Source: Granulicella mallensis MP5ACTX8
Lineage (GTDB): Bacteria > Acidobacteriota > Terriglobia > Terriglobales > Acidobacteriaceae
Reading direction: 5' to 3'
DNA: 64,000 nucleotides
Assembly: GCF_000178955.2 (NCBI RefSeq)
Contig: NC_016631.1
Span: forward strand, 372,001 to 436,000
In this document: in pieces, positions 18,995 through 28,784 of the stretch
Layout: each line of letters begins with the position of its first letter
Position numbering within the stretch: the first letter of the stretch is position 1
Made by a program: the position numbers and the translations under genes
Notes under the pieces: generated by a model
What the model saw: the letters and a program-made list of their open reading frames with translations, nothing else
What the model was told of the DNA's origin: nothing
Database searches by the model: none

Positions 18995-21398
18995 TCTGCA
19001 CCTCCTGCGAGCCGACGTTGTGGGCGATGTCCTCGGCCGTTACCGAAAGCGTGTAGGAGCCGGGGGCGAGCGTATCCGGGATGCGCATCTCTCCGGTGCT
19101 GGCGGCCGCTGCGCTGTTCCAGCGGAGATCGACCGGCATCGCGCCTTGCAGCCGTGCTGTCAGCGTTCGTGTTGTGGCGGTAGCCCCAGCCTTGATGAGC
19201 ATCGCGTCGCCGCGATGAAAGCGCGTGTGGTCCAGCTTCACGCGCACGGCAGGAGGTGTCGAGGCGATGACGAAGGTCTTCTGCTCGGCGTAGGTGTTGC
19301 CCTTCAGGTCACGCAGGATGAGCCGCACCGTGTAAGTGCCGTCCTGCATGTCGGTCGGCGCGAGAAAGCGTGTCTCCCACAGACGGTCGCTGTCAGAGCC
19401 TTTCTGCTGGTCTTCCGAGGCGATGTGCCTCAGCGGCTGCGTCAGCCCGAAGGGAAACAGCGCGATGACCGAGGTGATCGCCGGATCGGTGTGAACGCGA
19501 AGCACCGGGTCGCCGGGCCGGATGACGCGCGGACGCAGCAACGACCGAGGCACTGCAAGAAACGAGGTATACGGTGTGACGAACTTGTAGCGTCGCGAGA
19601 GCTCGATGATCTCGTCGATGGCCGCGCGCGTCTCTCCGTCGCGCGCAATCTGGTCGAGCAGCGCATTCACGCGTGCCTGGGCCCAAAGCCTCGGAAGCTG
19701 CGGGTGCTCGAGTGATTCGGCGGGCAGATCGATCTTCGCTGTGGCATTCAAGGGCTTGTCGCCACGGTCTGCATGCGCTGTAAAGGTGACCTGCTTCGCG
19801 GGGACCGTATAGTCGCCGACCCATGCTGCGATGGAGCCCGCATAGACCGAGTCATCGAGAGGATAGACGGTATGAATTGCACTCGACGGCGAGATGTCGA
19901 GGTGCAGGCCGCCGACCGGGTGCGAGGTGCTATGCGCGAGGAAGGTGTTGAGCTTGGCTTCGACAGGTTCGGTCGCGAGCACGTTCTCCAGCACGCCGTC
20001 ATTCTGTGCCAGCAGCTTCAGCAGGGGCAGGTTGGCGTCATCGCCTACGGCAAAGATGTTCGTGCGCGGATGCGTCGGAGATTGCTTCCACTGCTGCGCA
20101 TAGGCTGTGGCAATCTTGCCCGTGATGACGGTAGTCCCGCGATCCGAGTTGCCGTCCGTCAACAGGAACAGGCTGGAGTTCGGCAGCTTCGCCTGAGCCA
20201 GTCCTGCAGTCAACGCTTTGCCCAGGTCCGTGCCGCCGCGCAGTTTGCTGGCACGCACGAAGTCCAGGGCCTGCTGCACGGCCTCGGGGGTTGCTGCCAG
20301 GGGCTCGGGCTTGAATAAGGTAACGTCCTGGTTGAAGAGCAGCAGCGAGAAGTGATCGGCGGGCTTCAAACTCAACAGCACGGCCTGCAGCGCTGCGAAG
20401 CTGCGTTCCAGGTTGTCCCACTGCATCGAAAGGGAGGTGTCGAGCAGGAGAACGACGTCGCGTGGAGCCGTCTGGGTGGGAGCCGCCGCAACCGGCGGAG
20501 CGATCAGTGTCTGCGCCAGGAAGAATCCCGGCTCCGGTTGGCGCGGTTTGGGCGAGGTCTCATCCGGCGACGGTAGTCCCGGATTGGGATTGCGGAAGGC
20601 GATCACGGAGAGGCTATCGGAAGAACGCGCGTCGAGCTGCCACGCTGCGTGGAAGTCCTCCCCGAGAGAGACGTTGGAGCCCTCCCATGTGCCGACGACC
20701 GTATGGGCATCCTGCTGGCTGAACTGCAGTGGAAAGGCCTTGCTCTCCAGCGCGAAGTGGTCGAACGCCTGGGTGGAGTGCAGTTCAAACCGCAGCTTGA
20801 GATGCGCCGCCGTCTGCACCTGGTACTGTGCCGGTTTCAGCGGAAGCACGAAGCCTTGCCTGTAACGATCGACCGGCAGCACCTGGTGGTATTCCAGCTC
20901 CAGCCGCTTCGTGCCGAACGCGGGGATCGGCACGATCTTCGCGGTAAAGGTCGAGTCTTCCTTCGGGTCGTTGCCATCGCGCTCGCCCGCCTCCAGCAGC
21001 CCCGGATCGATAGCCTGCGCGCGGGCCTGCTGATAGACCTCTTCGGCACGCTTGCGTTCCAGGACCACTGCGGGAATGCGAACCGGGCCATCCCACGTCG
21101 CGAAGTCCGACACCGTGCTGCCGGTAGGCAGTGCAAAGACGTAGGTCCCTTCTTCAATCTCCTTCGAGTGGTTGGCGAAGATCTGAGTCACGGAGACACG
21201 GGCGTCGCCGTCGTCGATGACGACGTTGACGGTCATCTCCTCCAGCGAGAGCACCGCCGGGTCCGGCTTATCTTTGTCCCTCGGGAGCAGCACCCCGGAC
21301 TGGCTGAAGGCAGGCACCGCAAACAACAGAGCCATCAGGAAAGCCGCTGTGCCGCGCTGCTTCGGTCGAGAGGTCAAGCTCGGGAGGTAATCCTTCAT
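18978..21398 (-). CDS. Exported VIT and von Willebrand A domain protein
   Basis: An 806-residue protein with a signal peptide (AAFLMALLFAVPAFSQSG). Residues 50-180 form a VIT domain (vault/inter-alpha-trypsin type): VTQIFANHSKEIEEGTYVFALP and the following K-R-A-E-E-V-Y-Q-Q block. Residues about 313-480 form a vWA domain with an intact MIDAS: DTSLSM at 320, GGTD at 388 and LTDGNSD at 413, so it should bind a divalent metal and a protein ligand. The C-terminal 200 residues look like Ig-like beta domains. Similar architectures occur in the eukaryotic inter-alpha-trypsin inhibitors and in bacterial surface proteins. It shares an ATGA overlap with the upstream propeller gene; GAGG precedes its ATG. 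Confidence 0.9.
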   Translation of the reverse strand: MKDYLPSLTSRPKQRGTAAFLMALLFAVPAFSQSGVLLPRDKDKPDPAVLSLEEMTVNVVIDDGDARVSVTQIFANHSKEIEEGTYVFALPTGSTVSDFATWDGPVRIPAVVLERKRAEEVYQQARAQAIDPGLLEAGERDGNDPKEDSTFTAKIVPIPAFGTKRLELEYHQVLPVDRYRQGFVLPLKPAQYQVQTAAHLKLRFELHSTQAFDHFALESKAFPLQFSQQDAHTVVGTWEGSNVSLGEDFHAAWQLDARSSDSLSVIAFRNPNPGLPSPDETSPKPRQPEPGFFLAQTLIAPPVAAAPTQTAPRDVVLLLDTSLSMQWDNLERSFAALQAVLLSLKPADHFSLLLFNQDVTLFKPEPLAATPEAVQQALDFVRASKLRGGTDLGKALTAGLAQAKLPNSSLFLLTDGNSDRGTTVITGKIATAYAQQWKQSPTHPRTNIFAVGDDANLPLLKLLAQNDGVLENVLATEPVEAKLNTFLAHSTSHPVGGLHLDISPSSAIHTVYPLDDSVYAGSIAAWVGDYTVPAKQVTFTAHADRGDKPLNATAKIDLPAESLEHPQLPRLWAQARVNALLDQIARDGETRAAIDEIIELSRRYKFVTPYTSFLAVPRSLLRPRVIRPGDPVLRVHTDPAITSVIALFPFGLTQPLRHIASEDQQKGSDSDRLWETRFLAPTDMQDGTYTVRLILRDLKGNTYAEQKTFVIASTPPAVRVKLDHTRFHRGDAMLIKAGATATTRTLTARLQGAMPVDLRWNSAAAASTGEMRIPDTLAPGSYTLSVTAEDIAHNVGSQEVQIEVVP

Positions 21399-23368
21399 GG
21401 CAGCCTCGCTTCAGCGATCCGTACGATTCCGTTGTCCGTTCCAATGTAAAGCTCGCCGTCGCTTTCTGCGAACGCCGTCACATTTTTTGATGGAAGCCCA
21501 GCGGTAATCTGCGACCAGCGACGCGAGGCACGGTTGTAGATCAGCAGGCCGTCGTCGAGGCTGCCCGCGAAGACGTGCTGCGCTGTTGCGAGCATTGCGT
21601 TGGGATTGATCACGGCAGAGGTCGTTGCGCCGTCCATGGCTGTGATGTGTCCGGCAGCGTCCATCTGGACAATGCCTCCGCCGTAGGTGCCGACGAACCA
21701 CGTGTCGGCTGCGCCTGCCTCCGGCACTCGCAGGATCGCAGTAATCCAGTTGCGCTTCAGCCCGGAGTTCTTCAGGGTCACATTCTGGCGCACGGCTTCG
21801 TCGTCGAGGATCGAGATGCCTCCCAGCGTCCCGGCCAGCAGGTGTCCATTGGTTCGGTCCGCGGCCAGCGTGTAGACGTGGTTGTTGACCAGCCCCTGGA
21901 AGGCATAGAGGCTCTGCGCTCCGGACGGAGTAAAGAACGTGATCCCGGCCGGGGTGGCGACCGTCATGCCCTCATGGGTGAAGGCGATATCGGTTACCTG
22001 GTCGGCGATCAGGCCGTCGCGGCGTAACAGTACCTGCCGTTCTGTTGGTGTGGTCTTGGCGGGGTCGAAGAGCACCAGGCCGTTCGCGGTGGCGACATCC
22101 ATCGTCTGCCGCAGAGGATCGGTGACGATGCGGTTCACGCAGAAGACGTGGTCGTCCTCAATATGTTCGGCGTGACCGTTCTGCAGGTTCAGGACATCGA
22201 CCCCGCGGTCGAAGTAGCCGATCCAGAGGCGGCCATCCGGCGCGAAGTTCAGCGAGGTAACGTTGCGATCGGCGAGCGACTGCGGCGGCGCGGAGATAAT
22301 CGTCTGCCAGTCTCCATTGATGCCGCCGCGTCCGTGGCGCAGCACCTTGCCGTCGCCGACCGCAAACAAGGCTCCGTCCGCCGTGAAGAGGCGCGCGTGA
22401 TTCAGGCCCTCGTCTGCCGATGGCTGATGCAGAGGCTGGCGCGGCCTCAAGTCGATCTCATGCAGGCCCTGGTCGATGGTCGCAACCATCAGGATGTTTT
22501 CATCGAGCGCCAGTGAGTACGCGAACAAGCCCTGTGCGAGCACCCTGGCGGGACGGCCATTCGTGAACTCGGCGACCCCCAGCGGTGTGCCGACGAAGAC
22601 TCCTGCCGCGCCGACGACGATATCTTCCACCTCCGGGTCGGGTAGGCCTGCACTCTGGTTGAAGGTATCCAGTTGACCGGCATGCCAGTGCCATACGCCC
22701 CTGGTGCGCGTCCCCACCCAGAAGTCGCTTTCGTCTCCGGCGAGTGCGGTAATGGGGAGTCCTGCGAACTCGGGCTTGAACAGCCGTAACGTCTTGCCGT
22801 TGTAGAGGAGCAAGCCCGCCCTGCGCGTGCCGATCAACAGATCGCCCGAGGCGAGAGACAAGACCGCGGTGATGTCTCGCGCTGTGGGGTCTGAAGCTCG
22901 AAGTTGCTGTATAGGCTTCGTCGTATCGTCGGGGAGCAGGAGCAGGCCTTCCCCATGCGTGGCCGCGAACAGATACTTTACGGTTCCGCCGCCGTGCAGC
23001 CTGCCTGTGGCGAGGGCGGTGATCGCCGCGGAGGGAAGATCCCGGCCGGCCTGAAGCAGCTCTGGTGGTGCATCCGGCTTGTAGTAGTCGGCCAGCCCTC
23101 CCGGTCCAGCCAGGTAAAGCTTGCCGCGGAAGGACGCGCCAGCGACGGCGTTGTTGGGAGAGGGCAGAGGTTCGAAGCCGCCTTGGGGGCTTTGTGTACC
23201 CGAGGAAGAGCTATCCAGAGCCAGCAGATCGAAGGCCAGGTTGCCCTCTGTGTCCACTCGCTGGCGGGTGCTCCGCAGGGTTGAGTTGATTCTGAAGAGA
23301 GCAAAGCCCGCGCCGCCGATCACAAGGATGAGAAGAGCGGCAGAGATACCGATTGTGGCCTTGCGCAT
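21395..23368 (-). CDS. Membrane-anchored beta-propeller protein (first gene of the envelope operon)
   Basis: About 657 residues. An N-terminal transmembrane helix (ISAALLILVIGGAGFALF) is followed by many repeats of about 40-50 residues with the pattern of two-component-regulator propellers (Reg_prop-like), for example VTSLNFAPDGRLWIGYFDRG and AFAESDGELYIGTDNGIVRI. It should fold as one or two beta-propellers outside the cytoplasm. There is no kinase or DNA-binding domain, unlike hybrid sensors with this propeller. I chose ATG 23368; the in-frame TTG at 23395 would add nine residues. It begins 70 bp after prpD on the same strand and overlaps the VIT/vWA gene by 4 bp. Confidence 0.8.
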   Translation of the reverse strand: MRKATIGISAALLILVIGGAGFALFRINSTLRSTRQRVDTEGNLAFDLLALDSSSSGTQSPQGGFEPLPSPNNAVAGASFRGKLYLAGPGGLADYYKPDAPPELLQAGRDLPSAAITALATGRLHGGGTVKYLFAATHGEGLLLLPDDTTKPIQQLRASDPTARDITAVLSLASGDLLIGTRRAGLLLYNGKTLRLFKPEFAGLPITALAGDESDFWVGTRTRGVWHWHAGQLDTFNQSAGLPDPEVEDIVVGAAGVFVGTPLGVAEFTNGRPARVLAQGLFAYSLALDENILMVATIDQGLHEIDLRPRQPLHQPSADEGLNHARLFTADGALFAVGDGKVLRHGRGGINGDWQTIISAPPQSLADRNVTSLNFAPDGRLWIGYFDRGVDVLNLQNGHAEHIEDDHVFCVNRIVTDPLRQTMDVATANGLVLFDPAKTTPTERQVLLRRDGLIADQVTDIAFTHEGMTVATPAGITFFTPSGAQSLYAFQGLVNNHVYTLAADRTNGHLLAGTLGGISILDDEAVRQNVTLKNSGLKRNWITAILRVPEAGAADTWFVGTYGGGIVQMDAAGHITAMDGATTSAVINPNAMLATAQHVFAGSLDDGLLIYNRASRRWSQITAGLPSKNVTAFAESDGELYIGTDNGIVRIAEARLP

Positions 23369-23438
23369 GGACTTCGAGGGGCTCCCGGAATTCAAACTAG
23401 CATGATTCGTAGTGAATACCGTTGAAAATTCAATCTGT

Positions 23439-24887
23439 TCAGACGGTATAGAGTCCTACGTACTCGTCCACCGGCATCGCCTCGAGCTTCGCCTGTTCGG
23501 ATGAAGCCGCGAGGATCTTCTGCTGGGCCTCAGGCGAGAGTCGGCGCTCGAGGTTTTGCCGGAACTTATCCAGCAGCAGGGGAATGCCGTCGCCGCGCCG
23601 CAACCGGTGACCGATAGGGTACTCGACGGCTACTTCGGGCAGAACCGTCCCGTCACTCAACTCAACGGTGAGCGCGTTGGCGATCGAACGCTTCTCGGGG
23701 TCGTGGTAGTCGGCGGTGTATTGCGGGTCTTCGACGCAGACGATCCGCGCCCGCACGGCATCGATGCGCGGACCCCAAGTCGTGTCGCGTGCGACGGCGT
23801 CTTCGTAGTCCTCGGCGGTGAGGCGTCCGAAGATCAGAGGCACGGCCACCATGTACTGGATGCAGTGGTCGCGGTCGGCGGGGTTATTCAGCGGACCCTG
23901 CTTGTCGATGATGCGGATACAGGCCTCGTGCGTGCGGATGGTGACCCGCTTGATGTCGGCTGCGGTCTTGCCCATGGCTGCCAGCTGCGCGTGCAGGGTC
24001 ATCGCGGCTTCCACGGCAGTCTGCGAGTGGAACTCTGCGGGGAACGAGATCTTGAAGAGCACGTTCTCCATCACGTAGCTGCCGTAGGGCCGCTGAAACT
24101 TGAAGGGCTGACCCTTGAAGCTGACGTCGTAGAATCCCCAGGTCTTCGCACTCAGCACGGAGGGATAACCCATCTCTCCGGTCTGCGCGATCAGGGCGAG
24201 CCGTACCGCCCGCGAGGTCGCATCACCCGCCGCCCAGCTCTTGCGCGAGCCTGCATTCGGAGCGTGGCGATAGGTGCGCAGCGATTGGCCGTCGACCCAG
24301 GCGAGGGAGACGGCATTGAGAATCTGCTCGCGGGGTAGGCCCAGCATCTGCGCGACGACCGCCGTGGAGGCGACCTTTACCAGCACCACGTGATCGAGTC
24401 CGACCTTGTTGAAGGAGTTCTCGAGCGCCAGGCAGCCTTGAATCTCGTGGGCCTTGATCATGGCGGTCAGAACGTCGCGCATCGTAAGCCGTTTGTCGTT
24501 ACGCGAGAGCCAGTCGGCGACCGCGAGGATGCCGCCGAGGTTGTCCGAAGGGTGTCCCCACTCGGCGGCGAGCCACGTGTCGTTGAAGTCGAGCCAGCGA
24601 ATGATCGTGCCGATGTTGAAGGCCGCTTGTACAGGGTCAAGCTCGTACCCGGTGCCTGGAACGCGTGCACCGTTGTGCATCGTAAGCCCCGGCACCAGCG
24701 GGCCAAGCAGCTTGGTGCAGGCAGGGAAGTCGAGCGCTTGCAGGCCGCAGCCGAGCGTGTCGAGCAGGCAGTAGCGGGCGGTCTCGTAGGCGAGCGGACT
24801 TTCGATCTTGTAGTTCAGCACGTAGTCGACGATGTCGATGAGGGGCTGGTCGAACTCGGGGCGGACGTTGGAGATATGGCTGGACAT
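23439..24887 (-). CDS. prpD: 2-methylcitrate dehydratase (MmgE/PrpD family)
   Basis: A 482-residue enzyme that dehydrates 2-methylcitrate to 2-methyl-cis-aconitate in propionate breakdown. The MmgE/PrpD blocks are clear: YETARYCLLDTLGCGLQAL, FNIGTIIRWLDFNDTWLA, WGHPSDNLGGILAVADWLSR, KSWAAGDATSRAVRLALIA and KISFPAEFHSQTAVEAA. The ATG at 24887 gives the usual N-terminus; an upstream extension to 25070 would run into prpC and is rejected. It is the third gene of prpB-prpC-prpD and ends 70 bp before the propeller gene. Confidence 0.93.
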   Translation of the reverse strand: MSSHISNVRPEFDQPLIDIVDYVLNYKIESPLAYETARYCLLDTLGCGLQALDFPACTKLLGPLVPGLTMHNGARVPGTGYELDPVQAAFNIGTIIRWLDFNDTWLAAEWGHPSDNLGGILAVADWLSRNDKRLTMRDVLTAMIKAHEIQGCLALENSFNKVGLDHVVLVKVASTAVVAQMLGLPREQILNAVSLAWVDGQSLRTYRHAPNAGSRKSWAAGDATSRAVRLALIAQTGEMGYPSVLSAKTWGFYDVSFKGQPFKFQRPYGSYVMENVLFKISFPAEFHSQTAVEAAMTLHAQLAAMGKTAADIKRVTIRTHEACIRIIDKQGPLNNPADRDHCIQYMVAVPLIFGRLTAEDYEDAVARDTTWGPRIDAVRARIVCVEDPQYTADYHDPEKRSIANALTVELSDGTVLPEVAVEYPIGHRLRRGDGIPLLLDKFRQNLERRLSPEAQQKILAASSEQAKLEAMPVDEYVGLYTV

Positions 24888-24921
24888 AAAAGGTGTTTCT
24901 ACCTTTGCTTTTCTTTCTGTC

Positions 24922-24945
24922 ATTCCCGCAGGGAATCTGTTTTTT
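24922..24945 (+). repeat. Short hairpin with T-run between prpC and prpD
   Basis: ATTCCC-GCA-GGGAAT followed by CTGTTTTTT. Read on the + strand it resembles a terminator, but both neighbours lie on the - strand. The flanking text (on the - strand GGGAATGACA followed by AGAAAAGCAAAG) resembles the hairpin region at 28742-28800, so it is probably a second, short repeat family. Confidence 0.4.
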
Positions 24946-24958
24946 AGGTGCTGGCGGT

Positions 24959-26119
24959 TTACTCGCGTTCCGCTATCGGCACAAACTTCACATCCTCCGG
25001 CCCTGTGTAATTCGCACTCGGCCGAATAATCTTGCCATCCGCGCGCTGCTCCATCACATGGGCCGACCACCCGCTGGTGCGCGCTATGGTGAAGATCGGC
25101 GTGAACATCGCCGTCGGTATCCCCATCACGTGATACGCCACCGCGGAGAACCAGTCGAGGTTCGGGAACATCTTCTTCACCTCGAACATCACCGTCTCAA
25201 GCCGCTCCGCGATGTCGTACATCGCAAGATCTCCCGCGGTCGCCGAGAGGTCATGCGCGACCTTCTTGATGACCACATTGCGAGGATCGCTGATCGTATA
25301 GACCGGATGCCCGAAGCCGATGATGACTTCCTTGTTCGCAACGCGCGCGCGGATATCCCGCTCGGCTTCATCGGGAGAGCTGTAGCGCTGCTGAATCTCC
25401 AGAGCAACCTCGTTCGCTCCGCCGTGCTTCGGTCCCTTCAGCGCGCCGATAGCCCCGGCGATGGCCGAGAACAGATCCGAGCCCGTGCCTGCGATCACGC
25501 GGGCCGTGAAGGTGGACGCGTTGAACTCGTGCTCCGCGTAGAGAATCAGTGACACGTGCATCGCCTGCACCCACTCCGTGCTGGCCGGCTTGCCGTGCAG
25601 CAGATGCAGGAAGTGTCCGCCGATGGAGTCGTCGTCGGTTTCTACCTCAATGCGTTTACCGCTCTTCGCAAAGTGATACCAGTACAGCAACATGGAGCCG
25701 AGCGAGGCCATCAGACGATCGGCGATGCGCAGCGCGCTCTCGGGGGTGTGCGGTTGCGGCTCGGGTTCCAGCGTTGCGAGCACGGAGACGCCTACACGCT
25801 GCACGTCCATCGGATGTGCGCTCGCAGGAAGCTGCTCCAGAGCAGTCTTCACACCCTGCGGCAACCCACGCATTCCGCGCAGCCGCTGTTTATAGCTTGC
25901 GAGCTCTGACGCTGTTGGCAGCTTGCCGTAAAGCAGCAGGTAGGCGATCTCTTCGAACTCGCATTTTGCGGCCAGTTCGAGGATGTCATAGCCGCGATAG
26001 TGCAGGTCATTGCCATTGCGGCCCACGGTGCAGAGCGCGGTGTTGCCCGCAGGCACGCCCGAAAGCGCTACGGACTTCTTTGGCTTGAATGCTGGAGCTG
26101 GAGTGGTTTCGGTGCTCAT
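24959..26119 (-). CDS. prpC: 2-methylcitrate synthase (citrate synthase family)
   Basis: A 386-residue citrate-synthase-fold enzyme that joins propionyl-CoA and oxaloacetate. It shows [19 protein letters not shown], the catalytic-His block [15 protein letters not shown], and [20 protein letters not shown], with a second His and the substrate Arg. The C-terminal [19 protein letters not shown] is characteristic. The short, prokaryotic type-II-like length and the position between prpB and prpD favour methylcitrate synthase over the TCA enzyme. Its ATG overlaps the prpB stop (ATGA). Confidence 0.93.
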   Translation of the reverse strand: MSTETTPAPAFKPKKSVALSGVPAGNTALCTVGRNGNDLHYRGYDILELAAKCEFEEIAYLLLYGKLPTASELASYKQRLRGMRGLPQGVKTALEQLPASAHPMDVQRVGVSVLATLEPEPQPHTPESALRIADRLMASLGSMLLYWYHFAKSGKRIEVETDDDSIGGHFLHLLHGKPASTEWVQAMHVSLILYAEHEFNASTFTARVIAGTGSDLFSAIAGAIGALKGPKHGGANEVALEIQQRYSSPDEAERDIRARVANKEVIIGFGHPVYTISDPRNVVIKKVAHDLSATAGDLAMYDIAERLETVMFEVKKMFPNLDWFSAVAYHVMGIPTAMFTPIFTIARTSGWSAHVMEQRADGKIIRPSANYTGPEDVKFVPIAERE

Positions 26120-27009
26120 GCTTTCTTTTCCTTGCTGAAGAGTTCGTCAAGCTTCTGTTCATACGCGTGATAGCCCAGGAAATCGTAGAGCTCCGCGCGC
26201 GTCTGCATGGTGTCGAGCACGTTCTTTTGTGTGCCGTCCTTGCGGATGTGCTGGTACACGTTGAGCGCGGCGGCGTTCATCGCGCGAAAGGCAGAGAGCG
26301 GATAGAGCGCGAGAGACACGTCCGCGCTGCGCAGTTCGTCGAGCGTGAACAGAGGTGTAGAGCCAAACTCCGTGATGTTGGCCAGTACCGGAACACGTGT
26401 ACGCTCCGCAAACGCACGATACTGAACTAGCTCCGTGACCGCTTCGGGGAAGACCATGTCCGCACCCGCTTCGACGCAGGCGGCAGCACGGTCAAGCGCG
26501 GCATTCAGGCCTTCACTCGCCAGAGCGTCCGTGCGCGCCATGATGACGAAGCTCGCATCCGTACGGGCATCGACCGCTGCCTTGATGCGATCAACCATCT
26601 CTTCGCCTGGGACGATGGCCTTGCCCGGACGGTGTCCGCAGCGCTTGGCCTGCACCTGGTCTTCGATGTGGCAGCCCCCGGCTCCGGCCTTGATCAGTGC
26701 ATGGATGGAGCGCGCGAGATTGAAGGCTCCGCCGAAGCCTGTATCGATATCGACCAGCAGTGGCAGCGAGCACACATCGGTGATGCGGCGCACATCGGTC
26801 AACACGTCGTCGATGGTGGAGATGCCAAGATCGGGCATGCCCAGCGAACCGGCGGCGACGCCTCCGCCGGAGAGATACAGCGCGCGATACCCCACGCGCT
26901 CGGCCATGCGTGCGTGGTACGCGTTGATGGTGCCGACGATCTGCAAGGGCCGTTCGGCTGCAACGGCCTCACGTAGCCTGGTGCCTGCGGAAGTGTTTGT
27001 ATTCGCCAT
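26116..27009 (-). CDS. prpB: Methylisocitrate lyase
   Basis: A 297-residue member of the isocitrate lyase/PEP mutase family that splits 2-methylisocitrate into pyruvate and succinate. Seen are [26 protein letters not shown] (metal-binding Asp), [17 protein letters not shown] with the catalytic Cys in KRCGH, and [21 protein letters not shown] chose ATG 27009 (MANTNTSAG) with GGAG about 12 bases upstream; an earlier in-frame start at 27039 adds ten residues. It is the first gene of prpBCD, and the putative promoter lies between 27010 and 27078. Confidence 0.93.
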   Translation of the reverse strand: MANTNTSAGTRLREAVAAERPLQIVGTINAYHARMAERVGYRALYLSGGGVAAGSLGMPDLGISTIDDVLTDVRRITDVCSLPLLVDIDTGFGGAFNLARSIHALIKAGAGGCHIEDQVQAKRCGHRPGKAIVPGEEMVDRIKAAVDARTDASFVIMARTDALASEGLNAALDRAAACVEAGADMVFPEAVTELVQYRAFAERTRVPVLANITEFGSTPLFTLDELRSADVSLALYPLSAFRAMNAAALNVYQHIRKDGTQKNVLDTMQTRAELYDFLGYHAYEQKLDELFSKEKKA

Positions 27010-27078
27010 CGAGGAATCGCACTCCATACGAATCTGCAATGCTAGCAGCTTGGGTCAATAGCTTGGGGGCCAAACCGG

Positions 27079-28566
27079 TCAGGGCTTCGCCGGGCATAGG
27101 CAGGCTCGGAACCCTGCCTCGCTATCCTGCGTCATGGAGCAGGCATAAGCGGGCCAGAGGTGATGCAGGGCTGCGGCTTTCAGACTGGCACTAACGCCGG
27201 AGCTGGAGAGTCCGACAAAAAAGAAGTTTTGGTAAGCACTGCTATGCGCAGTGCTTCCTTGTTTGTCGGCGAGAAACTCGGAGGTCAGGGTCTCGGCAGA
27301 CTTCGCTGAGAAGTCCGGCAGTCCGTAGGTCGAAGAGTAACGGTATTCCTCGTTCCAGTTTGTCGCGATGCCGGTCTGATTGTCCGCGGCGTAGACGGCG
27401 TAGTCCTTGAGGATGGCCGTGCGCGGCTCTACCTGCGCTACGGTGAAGGCCGGATTGTTGCCATTGACCGGCGAGATCGAGGGAACGAGCTTGGCGGGAA
27501 TAGCTCCAACGGAGCCCTCCGTGGAGGAGCGCAATAAGCGCATCTCGTCCATGTGGGTGTGCGCGAAGATTGCCAGCTTGACCGTGTCGGGGAATTCCGT
27601 GAGGGTCTCGGCAAGCTTTCCGGAGCTGAGGAATGTCTCCGGCTTCTGCCCCGCGCATACGTCGCGGGCCTTCGAGAAGGTAGCGTAGGGATCGATTCCG
27701 GGAGGGATATGAGCCATGACCCAGACGTTCTCGTGCGCGGCACGGGCTGCGGCTAGTTGTGTGTGCAGCCACTTGGTCTGGGTGTCCGAAGCTGCCTCAT
27801 CCGGCTTGTCACCGCAGGTCTCATACTTCTTCGATTCGAAGATATCCTGCAGCACGATCAACCGCGTATGCTGCATCGGTTTCGGTAGCGTAACGCTATA
27901 GTCGCCCTCGCTGGAGAACTCGCTCAGCAACTTCTTACCGTTGGCGGGATCGATCACGTCTGTCGCAAAGCTCTGGGCAGTACTCTTCAGGAACGCACTG
28001 TCCTGTGTCTCGTGATAGTCGGTGCAACCTGAATCGTTATTGCCGAGCGCGATGTAGACCGGTGTGCCGGGAAAGGCCCAGCGTAGCTCCAGCGCAACGA
28101 ATGCGACTGTCTTCGTCGTGAACTCGCTGTACTCCTTCTCGCTGATTCCCGGCGCGAGATAGTGCAGTCGGCAATCGAAGCTGTGCGAGATCAGGTCACC
28201 GCTCACTGTTACAAACAGCGGTTCGCGTTGGCGTTGATAGGCCTCTTTCAGGCTCGACTGCAGCAGTGTCCACGGTGTGTCGATGCCACGGACTGGGCAT
28301 GTCTTTTGCAGTGCGGCCTCATCGGCGGCCAGGGTGGGGGAGTCGGGCGCGTTCAACACGCCGGGCCATTCTTTCACCGGGGTCGTGCGCAGCTCCGCGA
28401 GCTTGGCGGGATCGTGAAAAGGATCGAAGTGAATATCGCTGAGCATCACGACAGGCAGGGTGGACGGTGTCTTCGTCTGTGCGCTCAGTGAAGCTGTAAT
28501 GCAGGACAGGGGAAGGAGAGCGATCACTAACCTGAGCGGCCATGCCGCCAGTCTTGTTCGAATCAC
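27079..28566 (-). CDS. Secreted calcineurin-like metallophosphoesterase (sphingomyelinase-like)
   Basis: A 495-residue protein with a signal peptide (LRLVIALLPLSCITASLSAQ). The binuclear-metal motifs appear in order: SDIHFDPF (D-x-H), VSGDLISH (G-D), LGNNDSG (G-N-N-D), MAHIPPG (H) and FAHTHMDEM (H-x-H). The wide spacing, paired cysteines and H-I-P-P-G variant are those of acid-sphingomyelinase-like phosphodiesterases rather than simple nucleotidases. The start is GTG 28566 with GAGG seven bases upstream. The gene is divergent from the YiaK-like gene. Substrate is unknown. Confidence 0.8.
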   Translation of the reverse strand: MIRTRLAAWPLRLVIALLPLSCITASLSAQTKTPSTLPVVMLSDIHFDPFHDPAKLAELRTTPVKEWPGVLNAPDSPTLAADEAALQKTCPVRGIDTPWTLLQSSLKEAYQRQREPLFVTVSGDLISHSFDCRLHYLAPGISEKEYSEFTTKTVAFVALELRWAFPGTPVYIALGNNDSGCTDYHETQDSAFLKSTAQSFATDVIDPANGKKLLSEFSSEGDYSVTLPKPMQHTRLIVLQDIFESKKYETCGDKPDEAASDTQTKWLHTQLAAARAAHENVWVMAHIPPGIDPYATFSKARDVCAGQKPETFLSSGKLAETLTEFPDTVKLAIFAHTHMDEMRLLRSSTEGSVGAIPAKLVPSISPVNGNNPAFTVAQVEPRTAILKDYAVYAADNQTGIATNWNEEYRYSSTYGLPDFSAKSAETLTSEFLADKQGSTAHSSAYQNFFFVGLSSSGVSASLKAAALHHLWPAYACSMTQDSEAGFRACLCPAKP

Positions 28567-28684
28567 AACAGTACCTCTTCAAGTCGCGGCTGTTCCGCGC
28601 TATCGCGTGCTTGTTTCAAGTTTATCGCTGGTTGTGGTCTGTGCTGTTTTAGATCCGTTCCCGAAATAGCGCAGAGAAGCATTG

Positions 28685-28744
28685 CCTTTGCTTTTGCCTT
28701 TGCTCTTGCCTTTGCTCTTGCTTTTGCTTTTGCTCTTGCTCTTC
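28685..28744. repeat. Hexanucleotide tandem repeat, ten units
   Basis: Ten consecutive hexamers drawn from CTTTTG, CCTTTG and CTCTTG, ending CTCTTC. The strand composition is strongly skewed (pyrimidine plus G on +). It lies in the divergent promoter region between 28566 and 28842. An open frame through it would encode a K-S/K-G repeat but is an artefact of the hexamers. Confidence 0.85.
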
Positions 28745-28784
28745 TGGTTGTCATTCCGCGCTCCGCTCGGAATGACAACCAGAA
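28742..28784. repeat. Perfect 17-bp inverted repeat next to the hexamer array
   Basis: The arms, TTCTGGTTGTCATTCCG and CGGAATGACAACCAGAA, flank a 9-bp loop CGCTCCGCT. Because the flanking genes diverge it is not an ordinary terminator. The GGAATGACA core is also found at the prpC-prpD junction. Confidence 0.8.

Noticed and set aside
17882-19183. 433-codon open frame antisense to the giant TPR gene
   Set aside because: It is composed of Arg/Gly/Leu shadow residues and covers the 5' end of a real gene.
24888-25070. 61-codon N-terminal extension of prpD
   Set aside because: It enters the prpC coding region and is absent from the family's usual start.
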